A stretch of 64,000 nt of DNA from Kluyvera sp036759925 (GCF_036759925.1 NZ_JAPKIB010000005.1:236985-300984), one strand, 5' to 3'; shown: positions 51,890 to 61,325, counted from the stretch's first letter. Numbers and translations: made by a program. Notes: generated from the letters alone by a model not told the origin.

Positions 51890-51909
51890 ATGGCACGAAA
51901 AACCAAAGA
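51890..51909 (-). promoter_or_regulatory. mar/sox/rob box overlapping the acrR start
   Basis: ATGGCACGAAAAACCAAAGA fits the MarA/SoxS/Rob consensus AYnGCACnnWnnRYYAAAYn at all fixed positions but one. The same stretch includes the acrR start codon. From this position it would drive the divergent acrAB genes. Confidence 0.7.
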
Positions 51910-52558
51910 AGAAGCGCTGGCTACGCGTCAGCACATACTGGATGTCGCCCTACGGTTGTTCTCACAGCAGGGGGTATCATCCACCTCACTCGCCGAGATT
52001 GCAAAAGCGGCAGGGGTGACGCGTGGCGCAATTTACTGGCATTTTAAGGATAAGTCGGATCTCTTTAATGAAATCTGGGCGTTATCAGAGTCCAGCATCG
52101 GCGATCTTGAAATTGAGTATCGGGCAAAATTCCCCGGCGATCCACTCTCAGTTTTGAGAGAGATCTTAGTTTACATACTCGTTGCAACCGTTATTGAAGA
52201 ACGCCGACGATTGATGATGGAAATCATTTTTCACAAATGTGAGTTTGTCGGTGAAATGGCCATAGTGCAACAGGCCCAGCGTAATTTATGTTTAGAAAGT
52301 TACGACCGGATTGAACAGACGTTAAACGACTGTGTCACTGCGAAGGTTTTGCCAGCAAACTTGTTAAGCCGTCGGGCGGCGATTTTAACCCGCAGCTATA
52401 TCTCCGGGCTGATGGAAAACTGGCTGTTTGCCCCTAACTCTTTCGACCTTCGGGCCGAGGCGGAGGCCTACGTGGCTATCCTGCTTGAGATGTACCAATT
52501 TTGCCCAACGCTCCGCGGCGAAAAAGACCTCCCTTCCTCTAAGGATTACCAGGAATAA
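51890..52558 (+). CDS. acrR: AcrR, TetR-family repressor of acrAB
   Basis: A 222-residue TetR-family regulator. The HTH MARKTKEEALATRQHILDVALRLFSQQGVSSTSLAEIAKAAGVTRGAIYWHFKDKSDLF (residues 1-58) is that of AcrR; the C-terminal half binds drugs and bile acids. It is slightly longer than E. coli AcrR (215 aa) at the C-terminus. Divergent from acrAB, which it represses. No frameshift or stop is seen, so the repressor seems intact. Confidence 0.97.
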   Translation: MARKTKEEALATRQHILDVALRLFSQQGVSSTSLAEIAKAAGVTRGAIYWHFKDKSDLFNEIWALSESSIGDLEIEYRAKFPGDPLSVLREILVYILVATVIEERRRLMMEIIFHKCEFVGEMAIVQQAQRNLCLESYDRIEQTLNDCVTAKVLPANLLSRRAAILTRSYISGLMENWLFAPNSFDLRAEAEAYVAILLEMYQFCPTLRGEKDLPSSKDYQE

Positions 52559-52660
52559 TCCTGGTTGCTCCGGCTATTCGCCTGTAGCCAGAAGTGCTAT
52601 TCTGCGCAGGTATTTGTCCCCGGCATTCCGCCGGCTTTAGCCACCATACATGTTAAGATT

Positions 52661-55600
52661 ATGCTGCATAACATCCGCCCTCGGGCCACGATCTCTGCAT
52701 TTTTCATTATTGCTGTCTGTTTTGTGCTATCTATCGCCGCGGTACAAGCCCGTGCGCTGAACGGCACCGATATTCCCGATCGTGCTGACGTTCAGGATCA
52801 GATTAACGCACTGAACAATAAAAAAGACCTGACGCCTCAGGAGAAGTTGGTTCAGCAGGATCTGACCGAAACGCTGCAGCTACTCGATAAAATCGACAGC
52901 GTTAAGGCTGAAAGCACTCAACTACAAAAACAGATTGATCAGGCGCCTATTAAGCTGCGCCAGGCCACCGATAATCTGAATGACATCAGCGATGTTGATA
53001 ATGATGATGAGACGCGTAAAACGCTGAGCAGCCTGTCGCTGCGCCAGCTTGAAGCTCGCGTGTCTCAGGCAGTGGACGATTTACAGAATGCGCAAAACGA
53101 CCTGGCCACCTATAACAGCCAGCTCGTCTCTCTGCAAACCCAGCCTGAACGCGTGCAGAATGCGATGAACTCAGCCTCTCAGCAGCTGCTACAGGTGCGT
53201 AACAGCCTGAATGGCAGCACCGTCGGCGATGGGCTGCGTCCTACCCAGCAGACCATGTTGCAGGTGCAAAAAACGTTGCTCGACGCGGAGATTGAGCTTC
53301 AGCGTAAGAGCCTGGCCGGCAACACCGTATTGCAGGACTCCCTGCAGAAGCAGCGCGACTACGTGACCGCTTACAGTACCCGTCTTGAGCATCAGCTTCA
53401 GCTGCTGCAGGAAGCGGTCAACAGTAAGCGCCTGATGTTGTCAGAAAAAACGGCCGCCGAGAACGCCTCCCCGGAAGAGACGGCCCGTATTCAGGGCAAC
53501 CCGCTGGTGAAGCAGGAGCTCGAAATCAACCATCAGCTGAGCCAGAAACTCATTACCGCGACCGAAAGCGGCAACCAGCTGGTGCAGCAGAATATCAAGG
53601 TGAAAACCTGGCTTGACCGCGCGCTGCAGTCTGAACGTAATGTCAAAGAGCAGATTGCGGTATTAAAGGGAAGCCTGCTGCTGTCGCGTATCCTTTATCA
53701 GCAGCAGCAGACGCTGCCGTCGGCGGACGAGCTGGAAGATATGACCACCCGCATCGCCGACCTGCGTCTTGAGCAGTTCGAGATTAACCAGCAGCGCGAC
53801 ACCCTGTTCCAGAGCGATGACTTTGTCGCCAAACTGGAAGAGGGGCATAGCAACGAAGTCGATAGCGAAGTGCACGATGCGCTGCTGCAAATCGTCGACG
53901 CGCGCCGTGAAATGCTGGACCTGATCAACAAACAGCTGGGCAACCAGCTGATGATGGCTATCAACCTGCAAATTAACCAGCAGCAGTTGATGAGCGTCTC
54001 TAAAAGCCTGAAATCGATTCTGACCCAGCAAATTTTCTGGGTGAACAGCAACCGTCCGATGGACTGGGACTGGATTAAATCATTCCCTGAAGCGCTGAAG
54101 AGCCAGTTCAAATCGATGAAAATCACCGTGAACTGGGAAAAAGCGTGGCCAGCCGTGTTTATCGCTTTCCTCGCTGGGCTTCCGCTGCTGCTGATTGCCG
54201 GGCTGATTCGTTGGCGATTACAGTGGCTGCGCAGCTATCAGGATAAGCTTGGCGATCAGGTCGGTAATCTGCGTAACGACAGCCAGCTGCATACGCCGAA
54301 GGCTATTCTCATCGATCTCATCCGCGCGCTGCCGGTGGTGTTGATCATTCTGGCGATCGGCCTGATTCTGCTGACCATGCAGCTCAATATCAGCGCGTTG
54401 CTGTGGGCGTTCAGTAAAAAACTGGCGATTTACTGGCTGGTCTTCGGTCTGTGCTGGAAGGTGCTGGAGAAAAACGGCGTTGCCGTCCGCCACTTTAATA
54501 TGCCGGAGCAGCTTACCAGCCACTGGCGTCGCCAGATTGTGCGTATCAGCCTCGCGCTGCTGCCGCTGCACTTCTGGTCGGTGGTGTCGGAACTTTCCCC
54601 GCTCAACCTGATGGATGACGTACTGGGGCAGTTCGTTATTCTGCTTAATCTGCTGGTGATTGCGGTGCTGACGTGGCCGATGTGCCGTGAGAGCTGGCGG
54701 GATAAAGAGTCACACAGCCTGCGCCTGCTGACGGTGACTGTGCTGTCGCTGGTGCCGGTAGGACTGATGGTGCTAACCGCCACTGGCTATTTCTACACCA
54801 CGCTGCGCCTTTCCGGCCGCTGGATTGAAACGGTTTACCTGGTTATTTTCTGGAACCTGCTGTACCAGACGGTACTGCGCGGTTTGAGCGTGGCCGCCCG
54901 CCGCATCGCTTATCGTCGCGCGGTTGCCCGTCGCCAGAATCTAGTGAAAGAAGGGGCCGAAGGGGCCGAACCGCAGGAAGAACCGACGATTGCGCTGGAG
55001 CAGATTAACCAGCAGACGCTGCGTATTACCATGTTGGTGATGGTCGCGCTGTTTGGTCTGATGTTCTGGGCCATCTGGTCTGACTTAATCACCGTGTTCA
55101 GCTACCTCGACAGTATTACGCTTTGGCACTACACCGGCACCGAAGCGGGCGCCAGCGTAGTGAAAGATGTCACCATGGGCAGCCTGCTGTTTGCCATTAT
55201 TGCCTCGATGGTTGCCTGGGCGCTGATCCGCAACTTGCCGGGTCTGCTGGAAGTGCTGGTGCTTTCAAGGCTCAATATGCGCCAGGGGGCATCGTACGCT
55301 ATCACCACCGTGCTGAACTATGCCATTATCGCCGTCGGTGCGATGACCGTGTTCGGCTCGCTTGGGGTATCGTGGGATAAACTGCAGTGGCTTGCCGCCG
55401 CGCTGTCGGTTGGTCTGGGCTTTGGCTTACAGGAGATCTTCGGTAACTTCGTCTCCGGCCTGATTATTCTGTTCGAACGCCCGGTACGTATTGGTGATAC
55501 GGTGACCATTGGCACTTTCTCGGGGACGGTCAGCAAGATCCGTATCCGTGCAACCACCATCACCGACTTTGACCGCAAAGAGGTGATCATCCCGAACAAA

Positions 55601-56011
55601 GCGTTCGTCACCGAGCGACTGATCAACTGGTCGTTGAGTGATACCACCACCCGCGTGGTGATCCGCCTTGGCGTGGCCTATGGATCCGATCTCGACAAGG
55701 TGAAAAAGGTGCTGCTGCAGGCGGCGACCAGTCACCCGAAAGTGATGCACGATCCGGAACCGTCGGTCTTCTTTACCACCTTTGGCGCCAGCACGCTGGA
55801 TCACGAACTGCGTCTGTACGTGCGTGAACTACGCGATCGTAGCTATACCGTGGATGAACTGAACCGGACTATCGATCGTCTGTGTCGCGAAAATGACATC
55901 AATATCGCCTTCAACCAGCTCGAAGTGCATCTGCACAATGAAAAAGGGGATGTGGTGACGGAAGTGAAACGCGACGCTAAAACCGACGGCCAGGATTTGG
56001 TTGCGGATTAA
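52661..56011 (+). CDS. mscK: MscK (KefA), potassium-dependent mechanosensitive channel
   Basis: A 1116-residue channel (E. coli 1120 aa). A signal peptide (about 1-30, ending VQARA) precedes a long periplasmic coiled-coil domain (about 50-470: Gln/Leu heptads), then eleven membrane helices and the MscS-like pore (VGLGFGLQEIFGNFVSGLIILFERPVRIGDTV, about 945-976). The start MLHNIRPRA gives the signal peptide; the open frame extends 96 bases upstream without ribosome site. It responds to membrane tension and high external potassium. Confidence 0.95.
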   Translation: MLHNIRPRATISAFFIIAVCFVLSIAAVQARALNGTDIPDRADVQDQINALNNKKDLTPQEKLVQQDLTETLQLLDKIDSVKAESTQLQKQIDQAPIKLRQATDNLNDISDVDNDDETRKTLSSLSLRQLEARVSQAVDDLQNAQNDLATYNSQLVSLQTQPERVQNAMNSASQQLLQVRNSLNGSTVGDGLRPTQQTMLQVQKTLLDAEIELQRKSLAGNTVLQDSLQKQRDYVTAYSTRLEHQLQLLQEAVNSKRLMLSEKTAAENASPEETARIQGNPLVKQELEINHQLSQKLITATESGNQLVQQNIKVKTWLDRALQSERNVKEQIAVLKGSLLLSRILYQQQQTLPSADELEDMTTRIADLRLEQFEINQQRDTLFQSDDFVAKLEEGHSNEVDSEVHDALLQIVDARREMLDLINKQLGNQLMMAINLQINQQQLMSVSKSLKSILTQQIFWVNSNRPMDWDWIKSFPEALKSQFKSMKITVNWEKAWPAVFIAFLAGLPLLLIAGLIRWRLQWLRSYQDKLGDQVGNLRNDSQLHTPKAILIDLIRALPVVLIILAIGLILLTMQLNISALLWAFSKKLAIYWLVFGLCWKVLEKNGVAVRHFNMPEQLTSHWRRQIVRISLALLPLHFWSVVSELSPLNLMDDVLGQFVILLNLLVIAVLTWPMCRESWRDKESHSLRLLTVTVLSLVPVGLMVLTATGYFYTTLRLSGRWIETVYLVIFWNLLYQTVLRGLSVAARRIAYRRAVARRQNLVKEGAEGAEPQEEPTIALEQINQQTLRITMLVMVALFGLMFWAIWSDLITVFSYLDSITLWHYTGTEAGASVVKDVTMGSLLFAIIASMVAWALIRNLPGLLEVLVLSRLNMRQGASYAITTVLNYAIIAVGAMTVFGSLGVSWDKLQWLAAALSVGLGFGLQEIFGNFVSGLIILFERPVRIGDTVTIGTFSGTVSKIRIRATTITDFDRKEVIIPNKAFVTERLINWSLSDTTTRVVIRLGVAYGSDLDKVKKVLLQAATSHPKVMHDPEPSVFFTTFGASTLDHELRLYVRELRDRSYTVDELNRTIDRLCRENDINIAFNQLEVHLHNEKGDVVTEVKRDAKTDGQDLVAD

Positions 56012-56019
56012 AGCATTAA

Positions 56020-56043
56020 GGGCGGCGGAAGCCGCCCTAATTT
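56020..56043 (+). terminator. Terminator of mscK
   Basis: GGGCGGC-GGAA-GCCGCCC followed by TAATTTATT; it overlaps the end of the converging Rpn-family gene. Confidence 0.8.
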
Positions 56044-56977
56044 ATTCAGCCTGCGCCGTAAGGTCGTCGGCGTTTAACCCGGTCAATTGTTGAACCAGTG
56101 CGGCGGAGAGTCCGGCATTCAGCATGTTTCGCGCAATCTTCTGCGCTTCATCGCGCCGACCCAGCGCTTCGCCTTGCTCTATTCCTTGCTCTATTCCCTG
56201 GACAATCCCTTTCTTCCGTCCCTCTTCGGCCAGCCATTCGGCGATGGTCATCAGCTGCTCCTTATGCTGTGGTGAATATTGCGCCAGCGTGCAGAGTAAC
56301 GCTTCCGGGTGAGATGTACTACCCGCTTGAAGCATATAGGTGATCAGCGCCTCCAACTGCGGTGGCGTGAGCCAATTTTCTATCAGTAAACCACCCAACT
56401 GTTCTTGTAAAGAGGTCAGATCGCGCTGGCGGATGTGCTTAAACAATAGCTCCAGCATCGCCATGCGCTGGTGGGCCATTATTTCGCTGTCCGGCATCAC
56501 GGTGATGTCAACAAGGGGGAAATCCTGGGTGTACAGGCGATTTGCCAGCGTGGCGTTATCGAACAACTCAAGCCAGTTCATACGATATGGCCAGGGGCTG
56601 ACGCTGCCGTGATAAAACAGCATCGGGATGACCAGTGGTAGGTTGTCATGCCCGGCGTCCAGATGCTGCTGCATGGCCGCAAGGGTATAGCGCATCAGGC
56701 GAAAGGGCATGAGTTTATCCGGTGTGCTTTGATGTTCAATCAGCACGTAGATATAGCCCGGCCCGTCGCGGGTTTGCAGCGCGTAGAGAATATCGGAATA
56801 GCTGGCGCGCAGGTTTTCTTCAACAAAGCTGCCGGAGGCGAGCTGAAGTGTCTCAAGATGACATTGCGCGAGCAGTTCGCAGGGAAGGTGCGCCTGTAAG
56901 AAATCTCGCGCTATCGCTTTATGGCGTAAAAATTGTTTAAAAATGGCATCGTGTGGCGTCGCCGAATAGATTTTCAT
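56042..56977 (-). CDS. Rpn-family recombination-promoting nuclease/PD-(D/E)XK protein
   Basis: A 311-residue Rpn/YhgA-type protein. The N-terminal half carries the PD-(D/E)XK core: TPHDAIFKQFL, then SYSDILYALQ (catalytic Asp) and YIYVLIEHQS (Glu-x-Gln position). The C-terminal half is helical and contains the near-identical short repeats VQGIEQGIEQGEALG. In E. coli RpnA-E promote RecA-independent DNA recombination and are calcium-stimulated nucleases. The gene sits between mscK and rsmS; E. coli K-12 lacks it there. It could represent a phase-variable defence or recombination factor. Confidence 0.88.
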   Translation of the reverse strand: MKIYSATPHDAIFKQFLRHKAIARDFLQAHLPCELLAQCHLETLQLASGSFVEENLRASYSDILYALQTRDGPGYIYVLIEHQSTPDKLMPFRLMRYTLAAMQQHLDAGHDNLPLVIPMLFYHGSVSPWPYRMNWLELFDNATLANRLYTQDFPLVDITVMPDSEIMAHQRMAMLELLFKHIRQRDLTSLQEQLGGLLIENWLTPPQLEALITYMLQAGSTSHPEALLCTLAQYSPQHKEQLMTIAEWLAEEGRKKGIVQGIEQGIEQGEALGRRDEAQKIARNMLNAGLSAALVQQLTGLNADDLTAQAE

Positions 56978-57060
56978 GATGTTCCGTCATCCCCCTGTCC
57001 TGAATATGGCCGAGAAGATGCCATAGGTAATGACGGTGATGCAGTCCATCGTTTTGCGTT

Positions 57061-57219
57061 TTACGCGCCGCCTTCCGCGTTTTTCAGCTTATTGATGTAA
57101 TCGTTGCGCACCATCTCCAGCGCGCTTAGCACTATCTCCGGGGCGATCTCGTTGCTTTCCAGCAGTTCAATCAGATCTACCGCCAGTTTGACATCATCCG
57201 GGGCGCTTTCCAGCGACAT
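57061..57219 (-). CDS. rsmS: RsmS (YbaM) small protein
   Basis: A 52-residue protein that reads MSLESAPDDVKLAVDLIELL and ends LKNAEGGA; it matches E. coli YbaM (53 aa), now RsmS. It is predicted to be two helices. In Pectobacterium the homologue regulates secondary metabolism; function in enterics is unclear. It is 12 bases downstream of priC in the same orientation and may be co-transcribed. Confidence 0.9.
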   Translation of the reverse strand: MSLESAPDDVKLAVDLIELLESNEIAPEIVLSALEMVRNDYINKLKNAEGGA

Positions 57220-57231
57220 AGCTTCTCCTTG

Positions 57232-57759
57232 TTAGCGCGTGATGCGCGCCAGTATACGTTCAATGTCTTCCAGTGCCTGACGGCAGCGGGTGAGGCGGCC
57301 ATCAAAGGCGGTGATTTCGCGGGCCAGACGCTGCTGATCTTCAAGCGTGGTGGCCTGCTGATATTGCTGCTGACGCTGCTGCTTCATCTCCAGCAGACGG
57401 CGTTCAAAGTCCTGGGTTTCCAGCCGTTTGCGCTGCCAGCGACGGAGACCGGGCGAGGGGCTATCCCAGACGCGTAGCGACCAGGCTTCACTTTCGCGGC
57501 TGATGGCCTCAATCTGCGCCGCCAGACGTTCGGCAAGCCAGGCCACCTGCGGCAACTGCTGCTGTTCAACGGCGTGCTTAAGCTCCTCAAAATGGGCGTA
57601 CGCTTCGTCGAGGTAGGCCTGCATTTTTGTGCTGCGCGTCTGAAAAAGCTGGCGGTCAAAGCGTGCGCTAAGCGTCGCATGGGCTGCCAACGGCGTAATT
57701 TGCGTCTGAAGCCGTGTAAGCTGTTGTTCCAGCGTTTGTAAAAGCCGCGCCGTTTTCAC
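57232..57759 (-). CDS. priC: PriC, primosomal replication protein N''
   Basis: A 175-residue helical protein with the length of E. coli PriC. The start is GTG at 57759 behind GGGGAG, giving VKTARLLQTLEQQL; a longer open frame exists upstream without homology. Conserved blocks are ATLSARFDRQLFQTR, VEQQQLPQVAWLAERLAAQIEAI and LTRCRQALEDIERIL. It restarts stalled forks by remodelling SSB and loading DnaB with Rep. The rsmS gene follows, ybaN diverges. Confidence 0.94.
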   Translation of the reverse strand: MKTARLLQTLEQQLTRLQTQITPLAAHATLSARFDRQLFQTRSTKMQAYLDEAYAHFEELKHAVEQQQLPQVAWLAERLAAQIEAISRESEAWSLRVWDSPSPGLRRWQRKRLETQDFERRLLEMKQQRQQQYQQATTLEDQQRLAREITAFDGRLTRCRQALEDIERILARITR

Positions 57760-57826
57760 CGGATTCTCCCCTTGATGGTTATCGGCTATGCTAGAGTAGC
57801 AGACCCACTTGATAACGATTCGCATT

Positions 57827-58204
57827 ATGCAGCGTACTATTTTAATCATTATTGGCTGGCTGGCGGTAGTCCTTGGCACTATTGGCGTGGTATTGCCGCT
57901 GCTGCCGACCACGCCGTTTATTCTGCTTGCCGCCTGGTGTTTTGCGCGTTCATCGCCGCGTTTTCATCAGTGGTTGCTGTACCGCTCCTGGTTTGGCGGC
58001 TATTTGCGCCACTGGCAGCGCTATCGCGCCATGCCGCCTGGGGCTAAATCGCGGGCAATTATCGTGATTTTACTGACCTTTGGCGTTTCGCTGTGGCTGG
58101 TCAATATGATGTGGATTCGGCTGCTGCTGCTGGCGATCCTCGGTGGATTGCTGATTTTCCTCTGGCGCATTCCGGTCGTTGATGCAGAACAACAAAACGG
58201 ATGA
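57827..58204 (+). CDS. ybaN: YbaN, inner-membrane DUF454 protein
   Basis: A 125-residue membrane protein, same length as E. coli YbaN: MQRTILIIIGWLAVVLGTIGVVLPLLPTTPFILL, then two more C-terminal membrane helices. The conserved GxxLPxLPTTPF of DUF454 is present. Its function is unknown. The start at 57827 matches E. coli; the frame is open six codons upstream. Confidence 0.92.
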   Translation: MQRTILIIIGWLAVVLGTIGVVLPLLPTTPFILLAAWCFARSSPRFHQWLLYRSWFGGYLRHWQRYRAMPPGAKSRAIIVILLTFGVSLWLVNMMWIRLLLLAILGGLLIFLWRIPVVDAEQQNG

Positions 58205-58353
58205 ACCGCATTTATGGTGTTGCAATTCTACGAGCTAGCCAGTAAATTCTGGCGTTTTCGAGCACAGGCGCGCCCGGTTAAAAATTAATCAGCATCCATT
58301 TTTAACTCGTTTTGCTCGCCTTGAGTAACACTGTTTCAATCAGGCACAAACCT

Positions 58354-58905
58354 ATGACCGCAACTGCACAGCAGCTTGAATATCTGAAGAACAGCATCCA
58401 GAGCATCCAGGACTATCCAAAACCTGGCATTCTTTTCCGCGATGTCACCAGCTTACTGGAAGACCCGAAAGCCTACGCGCTCAGCATTGAACTGCTGGTC
58501 GAAAAGTACAAAGACGCCGGTATTACCAAAGTCGTGGGTACCGAAGCGCGTGGTTTCCTGTTTGGCGCGCCGGTCGCGCTGGCGATGGGCGTAGGTTTTG
58601 TCCCGGTGCGTAAACCGCGCAAACTGCCGCGTGAAACGATCGCCGAAAGCTACGAGCTGGAGTACGGTACCGATCAGCTGGAAATCCACGTTGATGCGAT
58701 CAAAGCTGGCGATAAAGTGCTGGTGGTCGACGATCTGCTGGCAACCGGCGGGACTATCGAAGCGACGGTAAAACTGATCCGTCGTCTGGGTGGCGAAGTG
58801 CACGATGCGGCCTTCATCATCAACCTGTTCGACCTGGGCGGCGAACAGCGCCTGGAAAAACAGGGCATCACCAGCTATAGCCTGGTGAATTTCCCGGGTC
58901 ACTAA
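58354..58905 (+). CDS. apt: Adenine phosphoribosyltransferase
   Basis: A 183-residue type I PRTase, same length as in E. coli. The PRPP-binding motif VLVVDDLLATGGTIEATVKL (about 124-143) and the purine/flexible loop RKPRKLPRETIAESYELEYG (about 86-105) are intact. It converts adenine and PRPP to AMP in salvage. Start MTATAQQLEYLKN. Confidence 0.98.
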   Translation: MTATAQQLEYLKNSIQSIQDYPKPGILFRDVTSLLEDPKAYALSIELLVEKYKDAGITKVVGTEARGFLFGAPVALAMGVGFVPVRKPRKLPRETIAESYELEYGTDQLEIHVDAIKAGDKVLVVDDLLATGGTIEATVKLIRRLGGEVHDAAFIINLFDLGGEQRLEKQGITSYSLVNFPGH

Positions 58906-58997
58906 GCATTTCCCGATACATGGCCTCGCCGATCCGGCGGGGCTGTGGTAGCATTACCCCCTCGTGAATCCACCTTCCAGCGTTTCAGAGCCTGCCA

Positions 58998-60935
58998 ATG
59001 AGTTATCAGGTTTTAGCCCGAAAATGGCGCCCACAAACCTTTGCTGACGTCGTCGGCCAGGAACATGTGCTGACCGCACTGGCGAACGGCTTATCGTTAG
59101 GGCGCATTCATCACGCATACCTTTTTTCCGGCACCCGTGGGGTGGGGAAAACCTCTATCGCCCGTCTGCTGGCGAAGGGGCTTAACTGCGAAACCGGCAT
59201 TACCGCCACGCCGTGCGGCGTGTGTGATAACTGCCGCGAAATAGAACAGGGGCGCTTTGTCGATCTGATTGAGATCGATGCCGCCTCGCGAACCAAAGTC
59301 GAAGATACCCGAGACCTGCTGGATAACGTCCAGTATGCGCCCGCACGCGGTCGCTTTAAGGTCTATCTGATCGACGAAGTGCACATGCTTTCGCGCCATA
59401 GCTTTAACGCGTTGTTAAAAACGCTTGAAGAGCCGCCGGAGCACGTCAAATTCCTGCTGGCCACGACCGATCCGCAAAAGCTGCCGGTCACCATTCTGTC
59501 ACGTTGCCTGCAGTTCCACCTGAAGGCGCTGGACGTTGAGCAAATTCGTCATCAACTGGAGCATATCCTTGATGAGGAGCATATTGCTCACGAGCCCCGC
59601 GCCCTGCAGCTATTGGCGCGTGCGGCGGACGGCAGCCTGCGCGATGCGTTAAGTCTGACCGATCAGGCGATTGCCAGCGGCGAAGGCCAGCTGACCGCCG
59701 TGTCGGTCAGTGAAATGCTCGGTACCCTCGACGACGATCAGGCGCTGTCGCTGATTGAATCGCTGGTGGCGGCTAACGGTGAACGTGTGATGGAGCTGGT
59801 CAACGATGCTGCACTGCGCGGCGTTGACTGGGAAGCATTGTTGGTTGAGATGCAAAGTCTGCTGCACCGTATTGCGATGGTTCAACTGTCGCCTGCGGCG
59901 CTCGGCAGCGATATGGCCGCCGTGGAGCAGCGGATGCGCAATCTTGCGCGTACCGTGCCACCAACTGACGTCCAGCTGTACTACCAGACGATGCTGATTG
60001 GCCGTAAAGAGCTGCCGTATGCACCGGACCGTCGGATGGGCATTGAAATGACGCTGCTGCGCGCACTGGCGTTCCATCCCAATGCACCGCTGCCGGAACC
60101 GGAAAGGCCGCCGCAGACCTTTGCGCCTGCTGCTGCACCAATGATGCAACAGCAGCCACCGATGCAGACCTCTGCGCCGATGACGCCGCCGCCTGCCGCT
60201 CCGCTTCCTGATTCAACCAATCAGGTGCTGGCCGCGCGTCGTCAGTTGCAACAGCAGCAGGGCAATCAGGGAGTAAACACCCCAAAAAAGAGTGAACCGG
60301 CAGCCGCTTCCCGCGCGCGGCCGGTGAACAGTGCTGCGCTGGAAAGACTGGCTTCGGTCACTGAACGCGTTCAGGCGCGTCCGGCACCGACCGCATTGAC
60401 CCAGCCTGCGGCGAAGAAAGAGGCATACCGCTGGAAAGCGACCACGCCTGCTGATGAAGTGAAAAAAGAGGAAGTCGCCACGCCGAAGGCTCTGAAGAAA
60501 GCGCTGGAGCATGAGAAAACGCCAGAACTGGCGGCCAAGCTGGCGGTGGAATCTTTAGAACGCGACCCGTGGGCGGCCGAGGTGAGCCAGATGGCGCTGC
60601 CGAAGCTCGTCGAACAGGTGGCGCTCAACGCGTGGAAAGAGCAGAACGGTAACGCGGTGTGTCTGCATCTACGTCCTACGCAGCGGCATCTGAATTCGCC
60701 GGGTGCGCAGCAAAAGCTGACCGAGGCGTTGAGCACTTTATACGGTGCGCCTGTTGAATTGACCATCGTGGAAGATGATAATCCGGCGGTGCGTACGCCG
60801 CTGGAGTGGCGACAGGCCATCTATGAAGAGAAGCTCGCGCAGGCGCGCGAGTCGATTATCGCGGATAATAACATTCAGACGCTGCGCCGATTCTTCGACG
60901 CGGACCTGGATGAAGAGAGTATTCGCCCCATTTGA
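58998..60935 (+). CDS. dnaX: DNA polymerase III tau/gamma subunits
   Basis: A 645-residue tau subunit (E. coli 643). The clamp-loader ATPase has Walker A SGTRGVGKTSIARLL (about 44), zinc Cys in CETGITATPCGVCDNC (about 64-79), Walker B VYLIDEVHML and sensor 1 LLATTDPQKL. A Pro/Gln-rich linker (about 370-430) precedes tau domains IV-V, which bind DnaB and the polymerase. Gamma is made by a programmed -1 frameshift at 60284-60290. It starts a dnaX-ybaB-recR group. Confidence 0.97.
   Translation: MSYQVLARKWRPQTFADVVGQEHVLTALANGLSLGRIHHAYLFSGTRGVGKTSIARLLAKGLNCETGITATPCGVCDNCREIEQGRFVDLIEIDAASRTKVEDTRDLLDNVQYAPARGRFKVYLIDEVHMLSRHSFNALLKTLEEPPEHVKFLLATTDPQKLPVTILSRCLQFHLKALDVEQIRHQLEHILDEEHIAHEPRALQLLARAADGSLRDALSLTDQAIASGEGQLTAVSVSEMLGTLDDDQALSLIESLVAANGERVMELVNDAALRGVDWEALLVEMQSLLHRIAMVQLSPAALGSDMAAVEQRMRNLARTVPPTDVQLYYQTMLIGRKELPYAPDRRMGIEMTLLRALAFHPNAPLPEPERPPQTFAPAAAPMMQQQPPMQTSAPMTPPPAAPLPDSTNQVLAARRQLQQQQGNQGVNTPKKSEPAAASRARPVNSAALERLASVTERVQARPAPTALTQPAAKKEAYRWKATTPADEVKKEEVATPKALKKALEHEKTPELAAKLAVESLERDPWAAEVSQMALPKLVEQVALNAWKEQNGNAVCLHLRPTQRHLNSPGAQQKLTEALSTLYGAPVELTIVEDDNPAVRTPLEWRQAIYEEKLAQARESIIADNNIQTLRRFFDADLDEESIRPI
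60268..60325 (+). promoter_or_regulatory. Programmed -1 ribosomal frameshift signal in dnaX
   Basis: The slippery heptamer A-AAA-AAG lies at 60284-60290 in the tau frame (CCA AAA AAG). An internal Shine-Dalgarno-like AGGGAG sits 10 bases upstream (60269-60274), and a stem (CCGGC/GCCGG plus GCCGC/GCGGC) starts about 6 bases downstream. After slippage the next codons are GAG and TGA (60293-60295), giving a gamma subunit of about 432 residues. All three elements are as in E. coli. Confidence 0.92.
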
Positions 60936-60992
60936 CCGCAAGCGCTGCTTACGGTCGTTATTCTTTAACGTGACCTACTGAGAGAGAAGCCT

Positions 60993-61325
60993 ATGTTTGG
61001 TGGTAAAGGCGGTCTGGGTAACCTGATGAAACAGGCCCAGCAGATGCAAGACAAAATGCAGAAAATGCAGGAAGAAATCGCCCAGCTGGAAGTAACCGGC
61101 GAATCTGGCGCAGGTCTGGTCAAAGTGACCATCAACGGCGCGCACAACTGCCGTCGCGTGGAAATCGATCCAAGCCTGCTGGAAGACGACAAAGACATGC
61201 TGGAAGATCTGGTCGCTGCGGCGTTCAACGATGCGGCACGTCGCATTGATGAAACTCAGAAAGAGAAAATGGCTTCTGTATCCTCCGGTATGCAGCTGCC
61301 ACCAGGCTTCAAGATGCCGTTCTGA
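60993..61325 (+). CDS. ybaB: YbaB/EbfC nucleoid-associated protein
   Basis: A 110-residue YbaB/EbfC protein. N-terminal helix MQDKMQKMQEEIAQLEVTGE, central beta sheet VKVTINGAHNCRRVEIDPSLL and a C-terminal PPGFKMPF. It binds DNA as a dimer and is encoded between dnaX and recR in most bacteria. Its stop overlaps the recR start (TGATG at 61325). Confidence 0.96.
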   Translation: MFGGKGGLGNLMKQAQQMQDKMQKMQEEIAQLEVTGESGAGLVKVTINGAHNCRRVEIDPSLLEDDKDMLEDLVAAAFNDAARRIDETQKEKMASVSSGMQLPPGFKMPF

